Positions 16,596 to 24,646 of a stretch of 30,201 nucleotides of DNA are shown here, piece after piece. The position numbers were made by a program, and so were the translations under genes. Source of the stretch: DATJHM01 sp035493895 (GTDB lineage Bacteria > Chloroflexota > Ktedonobacteria > Ktedonobacterales > Ktedonobacteraceae). Location: NCBI GenBank assembly GCA_035493895.1, contig DATJHM010000044.1, forward strand, positions 1-30,201, written 5' to 3'. Positions within the stretch are counted from its first letter, which is position 1. Each line of letters begins with the position of its first letter. The notes under the pieces were generated by a model, which was not told the DNA's origin, did no database searches, and saw nothing but the letters and a program-made list of their open reading frames with translations.

Positions 16596-17863
16596 GACGA
16601 CAAGATTTCTCTACGCTCGTCATCGGAGCGGGGCCTGCGGGACTGGCAGCGGCGACAAGCGCCGCTCTGAGTACGAAAAACGTTGGCCTGCTCGATGATA
16701 ATCCCCTGCCCGGCGGTCAGATCTGGCGTCAGGGCAGTGCCAGTTCACCAGCAACTCAGGCCGCAAGCTGGTTCGAGCGGTTGAGAACCAGCGCAATTAC
16801 CATCATCCCACAGGCAAGAGTCGTCGCGCCCCTGAACGAGCAGGCATTACTCGTCGAGACAGCGAACGAGACGCTCGAGCTACACTATGAGCGGCTGATC
16901 CTGACAACCGGAGCAAGAGAGCGATTTTTACCATTTCCTGGCTGGACGTTGCCGGGAGTGATGGGAGCAGGTGGCTTGCAGGCGCTCGTCAAGGGCGGAT
17001 TACCAGTCAAGGGCAAGCGGATCGTGGTGGCAGGCAGTGGGCCCCTGTTGCTCGCCGTCGCCTCGTATCTCAAAAGCAAAGGAGCGATCATTTGTGCCAT
17101 CGCGGAACAGGCACCCTGGTCAAAGCTGAGAGCGTTCGGCTGGCATCTCCCGTTTCACGTGAAACAGCTCAGGCAAGCGGGGGGCTTTGGCTGGCATCTG
17201 CGCACTGTGCCCTATTATGTCGACTGCTGGGTCACGCAGGCTGATGGCGTGCAGCAACTTGAGGCCGTCACATTCCATCATTCTCGCCGCACATGGACCA
17301 TCCCCTGTGACTATCTGGCCTGCGGTTTCGGGCTGGTACCCAACAGCGAGCTGGCGGAGGCGCTGGGCTGTGAAATGGTCCAGGAAGTCGTGCGGGTCAA
17401 CGAATGGCAACGGAGCAGTTGCGAGCAGATCTATTGCGCGGGTGAAGTGACGGGCATCGGGGGACTGGATCGCGCGCTGATAGAGGGTCGGATTGCAGGC
17501 TTTGCGGCCAGTGGACAGATGGACAGAGCGCGCAGATACTTCGCGGCGCGCATACGCGCACAACGCTTTGCCGATTTACTTGCCGAGACATTTCAACTGC
17601 GTGACGAACTGAAAACGCTGGCGCACGCGGACACGCTTGTGTGCCGTTGCGAAGATGTGCCCTATGCAGCAGTCAGTCAGCACAAGAGCTGGCGGAGCGC
17701 GAAGCTACAGACGCGTTGCGGCATGGGAACCTGCCAGGGGCGCATCTGCGGTGCTGCGACGGACTTTTTATTCGGCTGGACCCAGGATTCCCTGCGCGCG
17801 CCACTTGTGCCCGCAACGGTCGCCAGCCTCATTGCATCAGGCGAAGAGGAGACAGCGAGATGA
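16592..17863 (+). CDS. NAD(P)/FAD oxidoreductase subunit with C-terminal 2Fe-2S domain
   Basis: The 423-residue protein has an N-terminal FAD motif (VIGAGPAGLAAATSA), a central second dinucleotide-binding motif (VVAGSGPLLLAVASYLKSKGA), and YCAGEVTGIGG for FAD. A C-terminal BFD-like iron-sulfur region follows, with Cys in LVCRCEDV and CGMGTCQGRIC. This matches the alpha subunit of HcnB/LhpE-type amine dehydrogenases, which act with the DadA-like and ferredoxin-like subunits. The ATG overlaps the previous stop (ATGA), and the next gene overlaps it in the same way. Confidence 0.91.
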   Translation: MRRQDFSTLVIGAGPAGLAAATSAALSTKNVGLLDDNPLPGGQIWRQGSASSPATQAASWFERLRTSAITIIPQARVVAPLNEQALLVETANETLELHYERLILTTGARERFLPFPGWTLPGVMGAGGLQALVKGGLPVKGKRIVVAGSGPLLLAVASYLKSKGAIICAIAEQAPWSKLRAFGWHLPFHVKQLRQAGGFGWHLRTVPYYVDCWVTQADGVQQLEAVTFHHSRRTWTIPCDYLACGFGLVPNSELAEALGCEMVQEVVRVNEWQRSSCEQIYCAGEVTGIGGLDRALIEGRIAGFAASGQMDRARRYFAARIRAQRFADLLAETFQLRDELKTLAHADTLVCRCEDVPYAAVSQHKSWRSAKLQTRCGMGTCQGRICGAATDFLFGWTQDSLRAPLVPATVASLIASGEEETAR

Positions 17864-18768
17864 ACGTCAATTGGCGCGGGGTCATCCCTGCCATCACCAC
17901 CAAATTTAACGAAGACTACAGCATTGACCACACCTTTTTTGCGGAACATTGCCGCTGGCTGGTAGCGGCTGGCTGTACCGGACTGGTCCCGCTGGGCTCG
18001 CTTGGCGAGGGAGCGACGATGAGCTTTGCGGAAAAAGTGAGCGTGCTTGAGACGGCAGTAAAAGCCGTAGGAGATCGAGCGCCGATCATCCCCGGTATCG
18101 CCTCGCTCTCGACGGCAGAAGCGGTCAGTCTGGCTCAGGCAGCCGAGCAGATTGGCTGTAACGGATTGATGGTGCTGCCACCTTATGTCTATTCTACGGA
18201 TTGGCGTGAGATGAAGGCGCACGTAACCGCCGTGCTGCGTGCGACCTCGCTCCCCTGCATGCTCTACAACAATCCCGTTGCCTACAAAACCGATTTTCTC
18301 CCGGAACAGATTGCCGAGTTAGCGCAGGAGCATCCCAATTTTGCCGCGGTCAAAGAATCGAGCACTGATGTACGTAGAGTTCGCGCTATTCGCGCGTTAC
18401 AGGGCGATCGCGTGAGTATTCTAATTGGCGTCGATGATGGTATTGTCGAGGCGCTTGCAGCGGGCGCAGTTGGCTGGATCGCCGGATTGGTCAACGCCTT
18501 CCCTGAAGAGTCCGTTACACTTTTCCATCTCGCCCGGCAGGTTGCTGATGGTCAGGGAGATCGGGCAGAGCTTGAGCGGCTCTACACGTGGTTCCTGCCA
18601 CTTTTGCGTCTGGACACAGTACCGAAATTTGTGCAATTGATTAAACTGGCACAAGAGATGGTCGGGATGGGTAGCCGTCATGTGCGCGCTCCCCGTCTGG
18701 AGCTGGTCGGGGCCGAATTGGCAGAGGCGCGGCGAATTATTCAGTATGCGCTCGAAAATCGACCGTAG
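17860..18768 (+). CDS. DapA-family aldolase, likely hydroxy-pyrroline-carboxylate deaminase
   Basis: The 302-residue protein is a class I lyase of the dihydrodipicolinate synthase family. The Schiff-base Lys is in FAAVKESSTD (Lys165) and the catalytic Tyr in LYNNPVAY (Tyr136). The substrate loop reads GSLGEG instead of the GTTGE of true DapA. In this operon the expected reaction is deamination of 1-pyrroline-4-hydroxy-2-carboxylate to 2-oxoglutarate semialdehyde. The semialdehyde dehydrogenase that should follow is not in the window. It starts in an ATGA overlap with the upstream gene and is the last gene of the operon, followed by a large inverted repeat. Confidence 0.9.
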   Translation: MNVNWRGVIPAITTKFNEDYSIDHTFFAEHCRWLVAAGCTGLVPLGSLGEGATMSFAEKVSVLETAVKAVGDRAPIIPGIASLSTAEAVSLAQAAEQIGCNGLMVLPPYVYSTDWREMKAHVTAVLRATSLPCMLYNNPVAYKTDFLPEQIAELAQEHPNFAAVKESSTDVRRVRAIRALQGDRVSILIGVDDGIVEALAAGAVGWIAGLVNAFPEESVTLFHLARQVADGQGDRAELERLYTWFLPLLRLDTVPKFVQLIKLAQEMVGMGSRHVRAPRLELVGAELAEARRIIQYALENRP

Positions 18769-18777
18769 ATAAGACCT

Positions 18778-19055
18778 CCGTAGAGGCGCGGCTGGTTTGC
18801 GTCCGATACGCATCAAACGAAGAAAGGTGAGGTATTCAAAATGGCCGGTGGGGCACGCGGATCGGCATAAAGCCCGATCCCTACCTCAGCCTTTCTTCGA
18901 GATGGGGAATCATATGTCCCCGCGCCACACGAGATCCGGCCCGCAAAACAGAACAGGTAGGGGCAGCGGTTTTTTATCCCTGCCCGCGAGCCCCACCGAC
19001 CCTCTCGCCCCTCAGGTTGATGCGTATCGGGCGCAAACATGCTGCGCCTCTACGG
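18778..19055. repeat. Compound inverted repeat with hairpin cores, copies 2 and 3
   Basis: Outer arms 18778-18816 and 19017-19055 are inverted copies with 35 of 39 positions pairing. Inside them lie a forward hairpin core at 18843-18901 (stem GGATCGG/CCGATCC at 18859-18880) and an inverted, diverged core at 18955-19001 (stem GGGCAG/CTGCCC at 18961-18985). The whole 278-bp block fills the gap between the deaminase gene and the small membrane protein gene and holds no convincing coding frame. It could form a large cruciform or RNA structure and act as a transcription stop; its origin as a non-autonomous mobile repeat is an inference. Confidence 0.85.
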
Positions 19056-19105
19056 GATATTCGTGTCAAGGCAATATTCGCGTTCAGACAATATTCGCGT
19101 TCAGG
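19055..19105. repeat. 17-bp tandem repeat, three copies
   Basis: Three adjacent 17-base units (19055-19071, 19072-19088, 19089-19105) follow the pattern CAATATTCGCGTTCAGR. The first is diverged and the last two differ by one base; a partial fourth unit follows. The array ends 5 bp before the stop codon of the minus-strand membrane protein gene. Confidence 0.75.
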
Positions 19106-19110
19106 CGATA

Positions 19111-19446
19111 TCATAGGCGAGATTTGCCTACGTCGCTCACGCACAAAATGCAGCAGACGAACCAGAAGGGGACGGCGAGCAAATACAGAGTGTTGATATA
19201 GAACAGGTTCATGCTCAGCACGCCAATGAGAGTGAGCACGAGTATGATAATACCGGCGGCTACAGGGCGAGCGAAGATCAGGAATGCGGCTGCCCCGGTC
19301 AGTAGAGCCGCGCCGAACGCGACCCAGCCAGCCCAGTGACGAGAACTATAGGCAATATCGCCTCCAACCATCACAAAAGCAGAAATCGCACAGAGCATCC
19401 CTATACTACTGCCAGCTAACCCGACAATACAGGCCAATCTTCGCAT
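19111..19446 (-). CDS. Small hydrophobic membrane protein, unknown function
   Basis: The 111-residue protein has four predicted membrane helices (about residues 5-28, 40-60, 63-82, 86-105) and short loops. An excellent GGCAGGAGGAG lies before the ATG, which supports it as a real gene. It is not recognised. There is no cysteine motif or charged pocket that would suggest a catalytic role. Tandem repeats and a large inverted repeat lie just downstream. Confidence 0.7.
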   Translation of the reverse strand: MRRLACIVGLAGSSIGMLCAISAFVMVGGDIAYSSRHWAGWVAFGAALLTGAAAFLIFARPVAAGIIILVLTLIGVLSMNLFYINTLYLLAVPFWFVCCILCVSDVGKSRL

Positions 19447-19620
19447 AAAATCTCCTCCTGCCTTCTATAAACTCTCATCAACCTGCTTCGTAGCATAGTA
19501 TAACTCATTGCTTCATCTCTATAATTTTACGATCAAGTTCATATCTCATACGCCATTTATCTCCCTATACGACGTTTCATTCTATAGATGATCCGTTTCG
19601 TCTGAATGTCCAGCAGGACA

Positions 19621-19648
19621 TTGTACTCTTTCTGTCAACAAGTATAAT
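19621..19648 (+). promoter_or_regulatory. Promoter of the thermonuclease-like gene
   Basis: TTGTAC (19621-19626), a 16-bp spacer and a perfect TATAAT (19643-19648) lie about 90 bases before the ATG at 19741. The rest of the 294-bp divergent gap (19447-19740) is AT-rich with nothing else recognised. Confidence 0.6.
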
Positions 19649-19740
19649 GAAATATATGCCTGCTTATCGTATCAGTAGTGTTCACCTTTCCACACGATTG
19701 CTGTTTTTTTTATCAGTAACAAGGACAAGGAGACAAACGT

Positions 19741-20616
19741 ATGACAGCTCCATATTACCTCGCGATCAAGGGAGATTTTGTTCTTGTAGGGAAAGAGCCA
19801 GATGGCGACTCCGTGCGTTTCGTAGCCCACACACCGAACCTCTTTCATCAACTGCATCGCGCGTATCGCATCAAACTCTCGCGTGATGGCAGCATCCAGT
19901 TGCGTTTCGAGGGGATCGATGCACCCGAATTGCACTATGGCAATGAAGCGCAACCGCTAGGAGCAGAGGCGCGCGATACGCTCTTAAAGCTGATGGGCTT
20001 TACAGATGTCGAGTACGCCCCATCGCAACCAACACGTGTCACCAGTGCCGAACCAGCGAGCATTCCAGGCACAATCCTCTCGCAAGCGGCAGAAGCCTAT
20101 GGTCGCCCGATCTCCTACCTGTTTCTCCATCAAGAGTTCACCGATGGCAGCTGGGTTGAGATCGACAAAAACCTGTTGCAACAAACATTGAATGCTCAGA
20201 TGCTACAAACCGGCATGGCCTATTACCTGGGGTACACCTCTACGCCCCTTGCCCATCGACAGCAATTGATCGAGATCGCAAATGAGGCGCGTTCGGCGCA
20301 TAAGGGCGTATGGCAGGAAGATACGACGAGCGATTTTGTCTTGAACAGTCAGAGCGACATTGATACCACAGGACAACTGATCTATCCCAAGCTCTTCCGA
20401 CGTGCCACAGACTACCTCAAAGCGGTCGATAAAGGATTTTCTGGCAATCTGGAGGACTGGATTCTCTCCGTCTCACAATCGCCATCCCGCAACGAGAATG
20501 ACGCCGTCGTGCTCCACAATACCACCGAGGTCCATCTCAGTGATCTTTTAGAGCAACGCAACAGTCACGTCATTTTCCAGGCAGATCTCCTCGATATCAC
20601 TTTTGTCGAGAAATAA
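19741..20616 (+). CDS. Thermonuclease (SNase)-domain protein
   Basis: The 291-residue protein has the staphylococcal nuclease fold over about residues 18-165. The catalytic set appears complete by motif: DGDSVRF (Asp21, Asp23), LRFEGIDAPE (Arg55, Asp60, Glu63) and YGRPISYLF (Arg122), matching Arg35, Asp40, Glu43 and Arg87 of the S. aureus enzyme. There is no signal peptide, so unlike secreted nucleases it should act in the cytoplasm. An insertion of about 25 residues precedes the YGR motif. The last 110 residues are an extra domain that is not recognised. AAGGAGA precedes the ATG. Confidence 0.88.
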   Translation: MTAPYYLAIKGDFVLVGKEPDGDSVRFVAHTPNLFHQLHRAYRIKLSRDGSIQLRFEGIDAPELHYGNEAQPLGAEARDTLLKLMGFTDVEYAPSQPTRVTSAEPASIPGTILSQAAEAYGRPISYLFLHQEFTDGSWVEIDKNLLQQTLNAQMLQTGMAYYLGYTSTPLAHRQQLIEIANEARSAHKGVWQEDTTSDFVLNSQSDIDTTGQLIYPKLFRRATDYLKAVDKGFSGNLEDWILSVSQSPSRNENDAVVLHNTTEVHLSDLLEQRNSHVIFQADLLDITFVEK

Positions 20617-20625
20617 CAGCACCAG

Positions 20626-20658
20626 CCTGAATGCGTTTTTCTGCAAAACGCATTCAGG
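20626..20658. terminator. Bidirectional terminator hairpin
   Basis: A perfect 14-bp stem (CCTGAATGCGTTTT with AAAACGCATTCAGG) and a 5-base loop lie between the convergent nuclease and sugar-binding protein genes. The T and A runs inside the stem are at the loop side, so it may also act as an mRNA 3' end protector. Confidence 0.75.
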
Positions 20659-20682
20659 TGATACGGCTTTATCTGAGGCAAT

Positions 20683-21714
20683 TTACACGGGCGGATTAGC
20701 ACAACTTGGATTGAGAACCGCCTTCACACTGGTCGTATTGAGATTTTGAGGCGTCACAAAGGTCACGCCAGTATCTTCACTCTGGATGCTTGCTTTGTCA
20801 CGGATCATTTTCACGACGGCATTCACACCATCATAGCCCATTTTGAAGGGATTTTGCACGACAAGCGCTGAAATCAAGCCCTGTTGCACATAGGTGAGCT
20901 CATCCGGGGCCGCATCCCAGCCAATGATCACGATCTTTCCCGCTTTACCGGCCTTTTTTATGGCCTGAGCTGCGCCAATCACACCCGGCTCGTTGGCGGC
21001 AAAAATGCCATTGAGATCAGGGTGCGCACTGAGAATATCTTCCGTAACGCGCAACGCCGTATTGGTGTCGCTCTGGCTATACTGGGTGGCAACGAGCTTG
21101 AGATTGGGATATTTCTTCAGCCCATCCAGGAAGCCTTGCGCTCGCTCGTCATTGGTTGCGGAACCGGCGAGGAAGGGAAGAAAGGCAATTTTACCGGAAT
21201 TATGTAGAGCCTGGGCAAGTAGATCAGCAGCTTTAGTGGCAGAGGCAACGTTATCGGTGGCAAAAAGTGGAACGTTTGCGGGCTGTGGATCGGTGCCCGA
21301 ATCAATGTTCACCACAGGGATCTTCGCCTGTAGCGCCTGATTCGTCTGCTGTGTCAGAACCTTGGCATCGGTGGCGGCATAGACAATACCATTCACGCCC
21401 TGCGTGATATAGTTCGTGAGCATGTTCGCCTGCCCGGTCACATCCGTCTCGGCCGTCACGCCATCCCATTGCATACTCACATTCTGCAATTTAGAACTCG
21501 CACAAACCGCGCCTTGATGCACAGATTCCCAGTAGCTCGCCCCTATGGCCTTGGGCATCACCAGGATCTTGACGGCCTGGTTCGCGCCTCCACTCGTATT
21601 ATTCGTGGGAGCAGTCGCGTTATTGTTGATCTGGACCTGACCACAGGCTGCGATGGGAAAGACGAGAAAGATAAACGCAACGAAGGGTACTATCCGCGCA
21701 AATGATCGCCACAT
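20683..21714 (-). CDS. Ribose-type ABC transporter substrate-binding lipoprotein
   Basis: The 343-residue solute-binding protein has a signal peptide ending in a lipobox (IAAC, Cys24) and the Peripla_BP_4 pattern of RbsB: KIPVVNIDSGTD, FATDNVASATKAADLL, GIFAANEPGVIGAAQAIKKAG and IIGWDAAPDELTYVQQG. It should capture a sugar or related ligand outside the membrane for the permease and ATPase encoded upstream. GAAGGAGA lies before the ATG. It is the last gene of the set, separated from the permease by a 191-bp gap. Confidence 0.93.
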   Translation of the reverse strand: MWRSFARIVPFVAFIFLVFPIAACGQVQINNNATAPTNNTSGGANQAVKILVMPKAIGASYWESVHQGAVCASSKLQNVSMQWDGVTAETDVTGQANMLTNYITQGVNGIVYAATDAKVLTQQTNQALQAKIPVVNIDSGTDPQPANVPLFATDNVASATKAADLLAQALHNSGKIAFLPFLAGSATNDERAQGFLDGLKKYPNLKLVATQYSQSDTNTALRVTEDILSAHPDLNGIFAANEPGVIGAAQAIKKAGKAGKIVIIGWDAAPDELTYVQQGLISALVVQNPFKMGYDGVNAVVKMIRDKASIQSEDTGVTFVTPQNLNTTSVKAVLNPSCANPPV

Positions 21715-21905
21715 TGCAATCTCCTTCTTTCTTGAAAATAGGCGCTCAAATAGCTGCTAAAAGAGGCAATACTGGAGCACATCCTACACTGTTGACACGC
21801 TTCCCACTGTACAGGCATCCTGATGTTTGTCGCATCACGCTCCTTTCAGATCAGATCAGCAAAGGGAGAATAAGCTGGACCACAGCATCCAGTCCTGATT
21901 AAGAT

Positions 21906-22943
21906 TTATGCAACGCTGGTTAAGCGTCGACGGCGGAATTGATCCCAATACACGGCGATCCAGATCACGACACCGATAATCACATCCTGATAGAACTCGT
22001 TAATATTGAGCAGAACCGCGCCATTGCGGATCAGAGCGATGAGGAATGCGCCGATCAAGGTGCCGATAATGGTCCCCTGGCCGCCAAACAGGCTCGCGCC
22101 ACCAATCACGGCCGCCGCAATAACGTCCAATTCCAGGCCAATGCCGAAATTAGGTTGTCCTGAGACGACGCGTGAGGAGGCAATCATACCGCCAAAGCCT
22201 GCCAGCAAACCCTGCAATACATAGACAACTATCAATGTAAAGGCAATAGGGATACCCGAGAGACGCGCCGCTTCAGGATTGGAGCCGATGGCGTAGCTAT
22301 GGCGACCGAGCCGTGTACGCGCAAGCAGGAAATAGGCCAGCACGGCAACGACGATCAGGACCATCAGGGGAACAGGAATACCATCAATGCTGCCCTCACC
22401 CAGCAGAGCAAAACTTTCCGGCAGACCATAGACGCCGACCGCACCCGTCGTGAGATAGACCAGACCGCGTACCACGCTCTGCGCTCCCAGCGTCGTAATA
22501 AAAGGGCTCAGATTTGCCTTTGTAATCAACAGGCCATTCACCAGACCCAGCAAGCCCCCCACCAGCGTTCCCCCCACAACGCCTAGCGGCCAATCGAGAT
22601 GCATACGCGACATAATCAGCGTGCCGACCATACCACCGAACGCCGCAGTAGAGCCGACCGAAAGATCGATGCCCGCCGTAATAATCACAAAGGTCATGCC
22701 GATAGCAATAATCGCGGTCACCGTGGTTTGCGAGATGATATTGAAGAGATTATTAAAGGTCAGAAAAGCCGGTGAGGCCACCGAGAGCAGGACAAATACT
22801 ACTATCAGCGCGCCCGCCGCCGTCAATTGCGCTACGACGGTCGAGAGATGCTCTTGCATGCGCTGCATAAATGATTCATGAGCTTCTGGCTCGCTCGCCT
22901 GCTCGGGGCCAACATCGGCCGTCGAGCTTGTCGTCTCCTTCAT
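21906..22943 (-). CDS. Ribose-type ABC transporter permease
   Basis: The 345-residue protein is an integral membrane subunit of the BPD_transp_2 family (RbsC-like). It has about eight to ten transmembrane segments and conserved stretches such as GMTFVIITAGIDLSVGS, GLVNGLLITKANLSPFITTLGAQSVVRGL, YAIGSNPEAARLSGI and AAAVIGGASLFGGQGTIIGTL. The start overlaps the end of the ATPase gene by 4 bases. A polar N-terminal tail of about 35 residues precedes the first helix. Confidence 0.94.
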   Translation of the reverse strand: MKETTSSTADVGPEQASEPEAHESFMQRMQEHLSTVVAQLTAAGALIVVFVLLSVASPAFLTFNNLFNIISQTTVTAIIAIGMTFVIITAGIDLSVGSTAAFGGMVGTLIMSRMHLDWPLGVVGGTLVGGLLGLVNGLLITKANLSPFITTLGAQSVVRGLVYLTTGAVGVYGLPESFALLGEGSIDGIPVPLMVLIVVAVLAYFLLARTRLGRHSYAIGSNPEAARLSGIPIAFTLIVVYVLQGLLAGFGGMIASSRVVSGQPNFGIGLELDVIAAAVIGGASLFGGQGTIIGTLIGAFLIALIRNGAVLLNINEFYQDVIIGVVIWIAVYWDQFRRRRLTSVA

Positions 22944-24445
22944 AGCGCTTCAACCTCCCTGGCTCCGGTAGCCAGCGCAATTATGCGTTCTTCCGAAAAC
23001 TGCTCACGCTGCAATGAGCCAACAATGCGACCTTCACGTAGGACCAGGATGCGATCGCACATGTTCAGTAGTTCTGGCAAATACGAAGAAATCAGCACAA
23101 TCGCGCGTCCTTCCACTGCCAGACGACCAATCAGCTCAAACACTTCAGCCTTGGCACCAACATCGATGCCGCGCGAGGGCTCATCAAAAAAAAGGGCACG
23201 CGCCCGGGTCTCCAGCCAGCGCGCGACGATCACTTTTTGCTGATTGCCGCCCGAAAGCAGATTCACCTGCCGCTGAATTGATGGCGTCCGAATGCGCAAG
23301 CTATCACGCGCACGCAGAGCAATGCGCTTTTCCCGACCGAGATTAAGCACACCAGCAAACGCCGGAATATTGGCAAGCGTAATATTCTTGTCGATGCCGA
23401 GCGTCAGCGCCAGCCCATCCTTCTTGCGATCCTCCGTGAGATAGCCAATGCCCGCATCGATAGCGCTCTCAGGCGATTTAATCCGCCGCTTGCGACCATC
23501 CATCCAGATACTCCCGGAGTCGAGATGATCAGCACCAAAGACGGCACGAGCAAGTTCCGTACGACCCGCGCCAACTAAGCCCGCAAAACCCAGGATCTCG
23601 CCTGCATGCACCTCAAATGAGCAATCCTGGAGGACGTGACCACGTGTGATATGTTCCGCGCGCAGCACCACCTCGCCGATCGTTGCCTCAGGTTTGGGAT
23701 ACAGATTCGCGATATCACGGCCCACCATCAGCAGAATGAGCTTCTTTTCGTCGATCTCTGCGCGTGGCAGCGTCGTGACAACCTGTCCATCGCGCATCAC
23801 CGTGACCCGATCGCCGATGCGAAAGATCTCCTCCAGGCGATGTGAGATGTACAGGATCGCAATCCCTTTCGCCGTCAGATTGTGAATCACCGCGAAAAGC
23901 TCTTCGATCTCCTGTCCCGTGAGGGTTGCCGTAGGCTCATCCATGATCACCAGACGGGCATCGATCGCGAGAGCTTTGGCAATTTCCACCAGTTGTTGTT
24001 CAGCAACAGAGAGTGTGGAGACAATACGATCAGGGTTGAGACGCAGACCGATACGTTGAAGCAGTTCGCGAGCACGTTGCCGCTCGCTACGCCGATCGAT
24101 GAAGCCGAGACGCATCGGCTCACGACCAAGAAAGATATTCTCTGCGATTGAAAGATGAGGGGCCAGGGCGAATTCCTGATAGACCATCGCAATACCAAGC
24201 GATTGCGCATGAGCCGGACCAGAAAAATGGACGGCCTGACCATCGAGCAGAATCGTCCCTTTTGTGGGACGCTCCACCTGCGAAAGCAACTTCATCAGCG
24301 TCGACTTGCCAGCACCGTTTTCGCCCGCTACCACATGCACTTCCCCGGGATAAATATCCAACGAGACGTCATTGACGGCGAGGACACCAGGGAATTGCTT
24401 GGAAATACCTTGCAGTTGCACGACAGGATTTTTTTCAACAAGCAT
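22940..24445 (-). CDS. Ribose-type ABC transporter ATP-binding protein (double ATPase)
   Basis: The 501-residue length is standard for RbsA-like proteins with two fused ATPase domains. Domain 1 has Walker A GENGAGKST (41-49), signature LSVAEQQ and Walker B LVIMDEPTA. Domain 2 has the degenerate Walker A GLVGAGRTE typical of the family, signature LSGGNQQ and ALFFDEPSRGID. The frame is open to 24511, but GAGGAA close before the ATG at 24445 and the family length point to this start. It is the first gene of the transporter operon and divergent from the GntR regulator gene. Confidence 0.95.
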   Translation of the reverse strand: MLVEKNPVVQLQGISKQFPGVLAVNDVSLDIYPGEVHVVAGENGAGKSTLMKLLSQVERPTKGTILLDGQAVHFSGPAHAQSLGIAMVYQEFALAPHLSIAENIFLGREPMRLGFIDRRSERQRARELLQRIGLRLNPDRIVSTLSVAEQQLVEIAKALAIDARLVIMDEPTATLTGQEIEELFAVIHNLTAKGIAILYISHRLEEIFRIGDRVTVMRDGQVVTTLPRAEIDEKKLILLMVGRDIANLYPKPEATIGEVVLRAEHITRGHVLQDCSFEVHAGEILGFAGLVGAGRTELARAVFGADHLDSGSIWMDGRKRRIKSPESAIDAGIGYLTEDRKKDGLALTLGIDKNITLANIPAFAGVLNLGREKRIALRARDSLRIRTPSIQRQVNLLSGGNQQKVIVARWLETRARALFFDEPSRGIDVGAKAEVFELIGRLAVEGRAIVLISSYLPELLNMCDRILVLREGRIVGSLQREQFSEERIIALATGAREVEAL

Positions 24446-24499
24446 GACGTTTTTTCCTCTGCACTTTTCCTCCTTGACAAGCTCGAAAAAAACGTTTAT

Positions 24500-24513
24500 T
24501 TTTGTATACAAAA
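24500..24513. promoter_or_regulatory. Perfect palindromic GntR-type operator
   Basis: TTTTGTATACAAAA is a perfect 14-bp palindrome and fits the TNGTnnnACNA form of FadR/FCD-type GntR sites. It covers the expected transcription start of the transporter operon. It also overlaps a possible -35 box (TTGTAT, 24502-24507) of a rightward promoter with TATAAA at 24526-24531, so the adjacent regulator could repress both the transporter and itself. Confidence 0.7.
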
Positions 24514-24516
24514 TAC

Positions 24517-24545
24517 ATAATACGTTATAAATAGAGAAAAGTCAA
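24517..24545 (-). promoter_or_regulatory. Promoter of the ribose-type transporter operon
   Basis: On the minus strand, TTGACT (24545-24540), a 17-bp spacer and TATTAT (24522-24517) form a near-consensus sigma-70 promoter. Transcription would begin near 24510, inside the palindromic operator, leaving about 65 bases before the ATPase ATG. Confidence 0.75.
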
Positions 24546-24646
24546 TGAAAAGCATTTATTCTCCATAAAAAATTTGTTCTGATCATAGAAAGCGAAATCG
24601 TAGTTCAAATGTGTATTCGTATTCTAACAAGATTGGAGCAACGAGC

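Noticed and set aside
17860..18768. Dihydrodipicolinate synthase DapA of lysine synthesis
   Set aside because: It is the last gene of a hydroxyproline-type operon and its loop reads GSLGEG instead of GTTGE.
19055..19105. CRISPR array
   Set aside because: Units are directly adjacent with no spacers, too short, and no cas genes are near.
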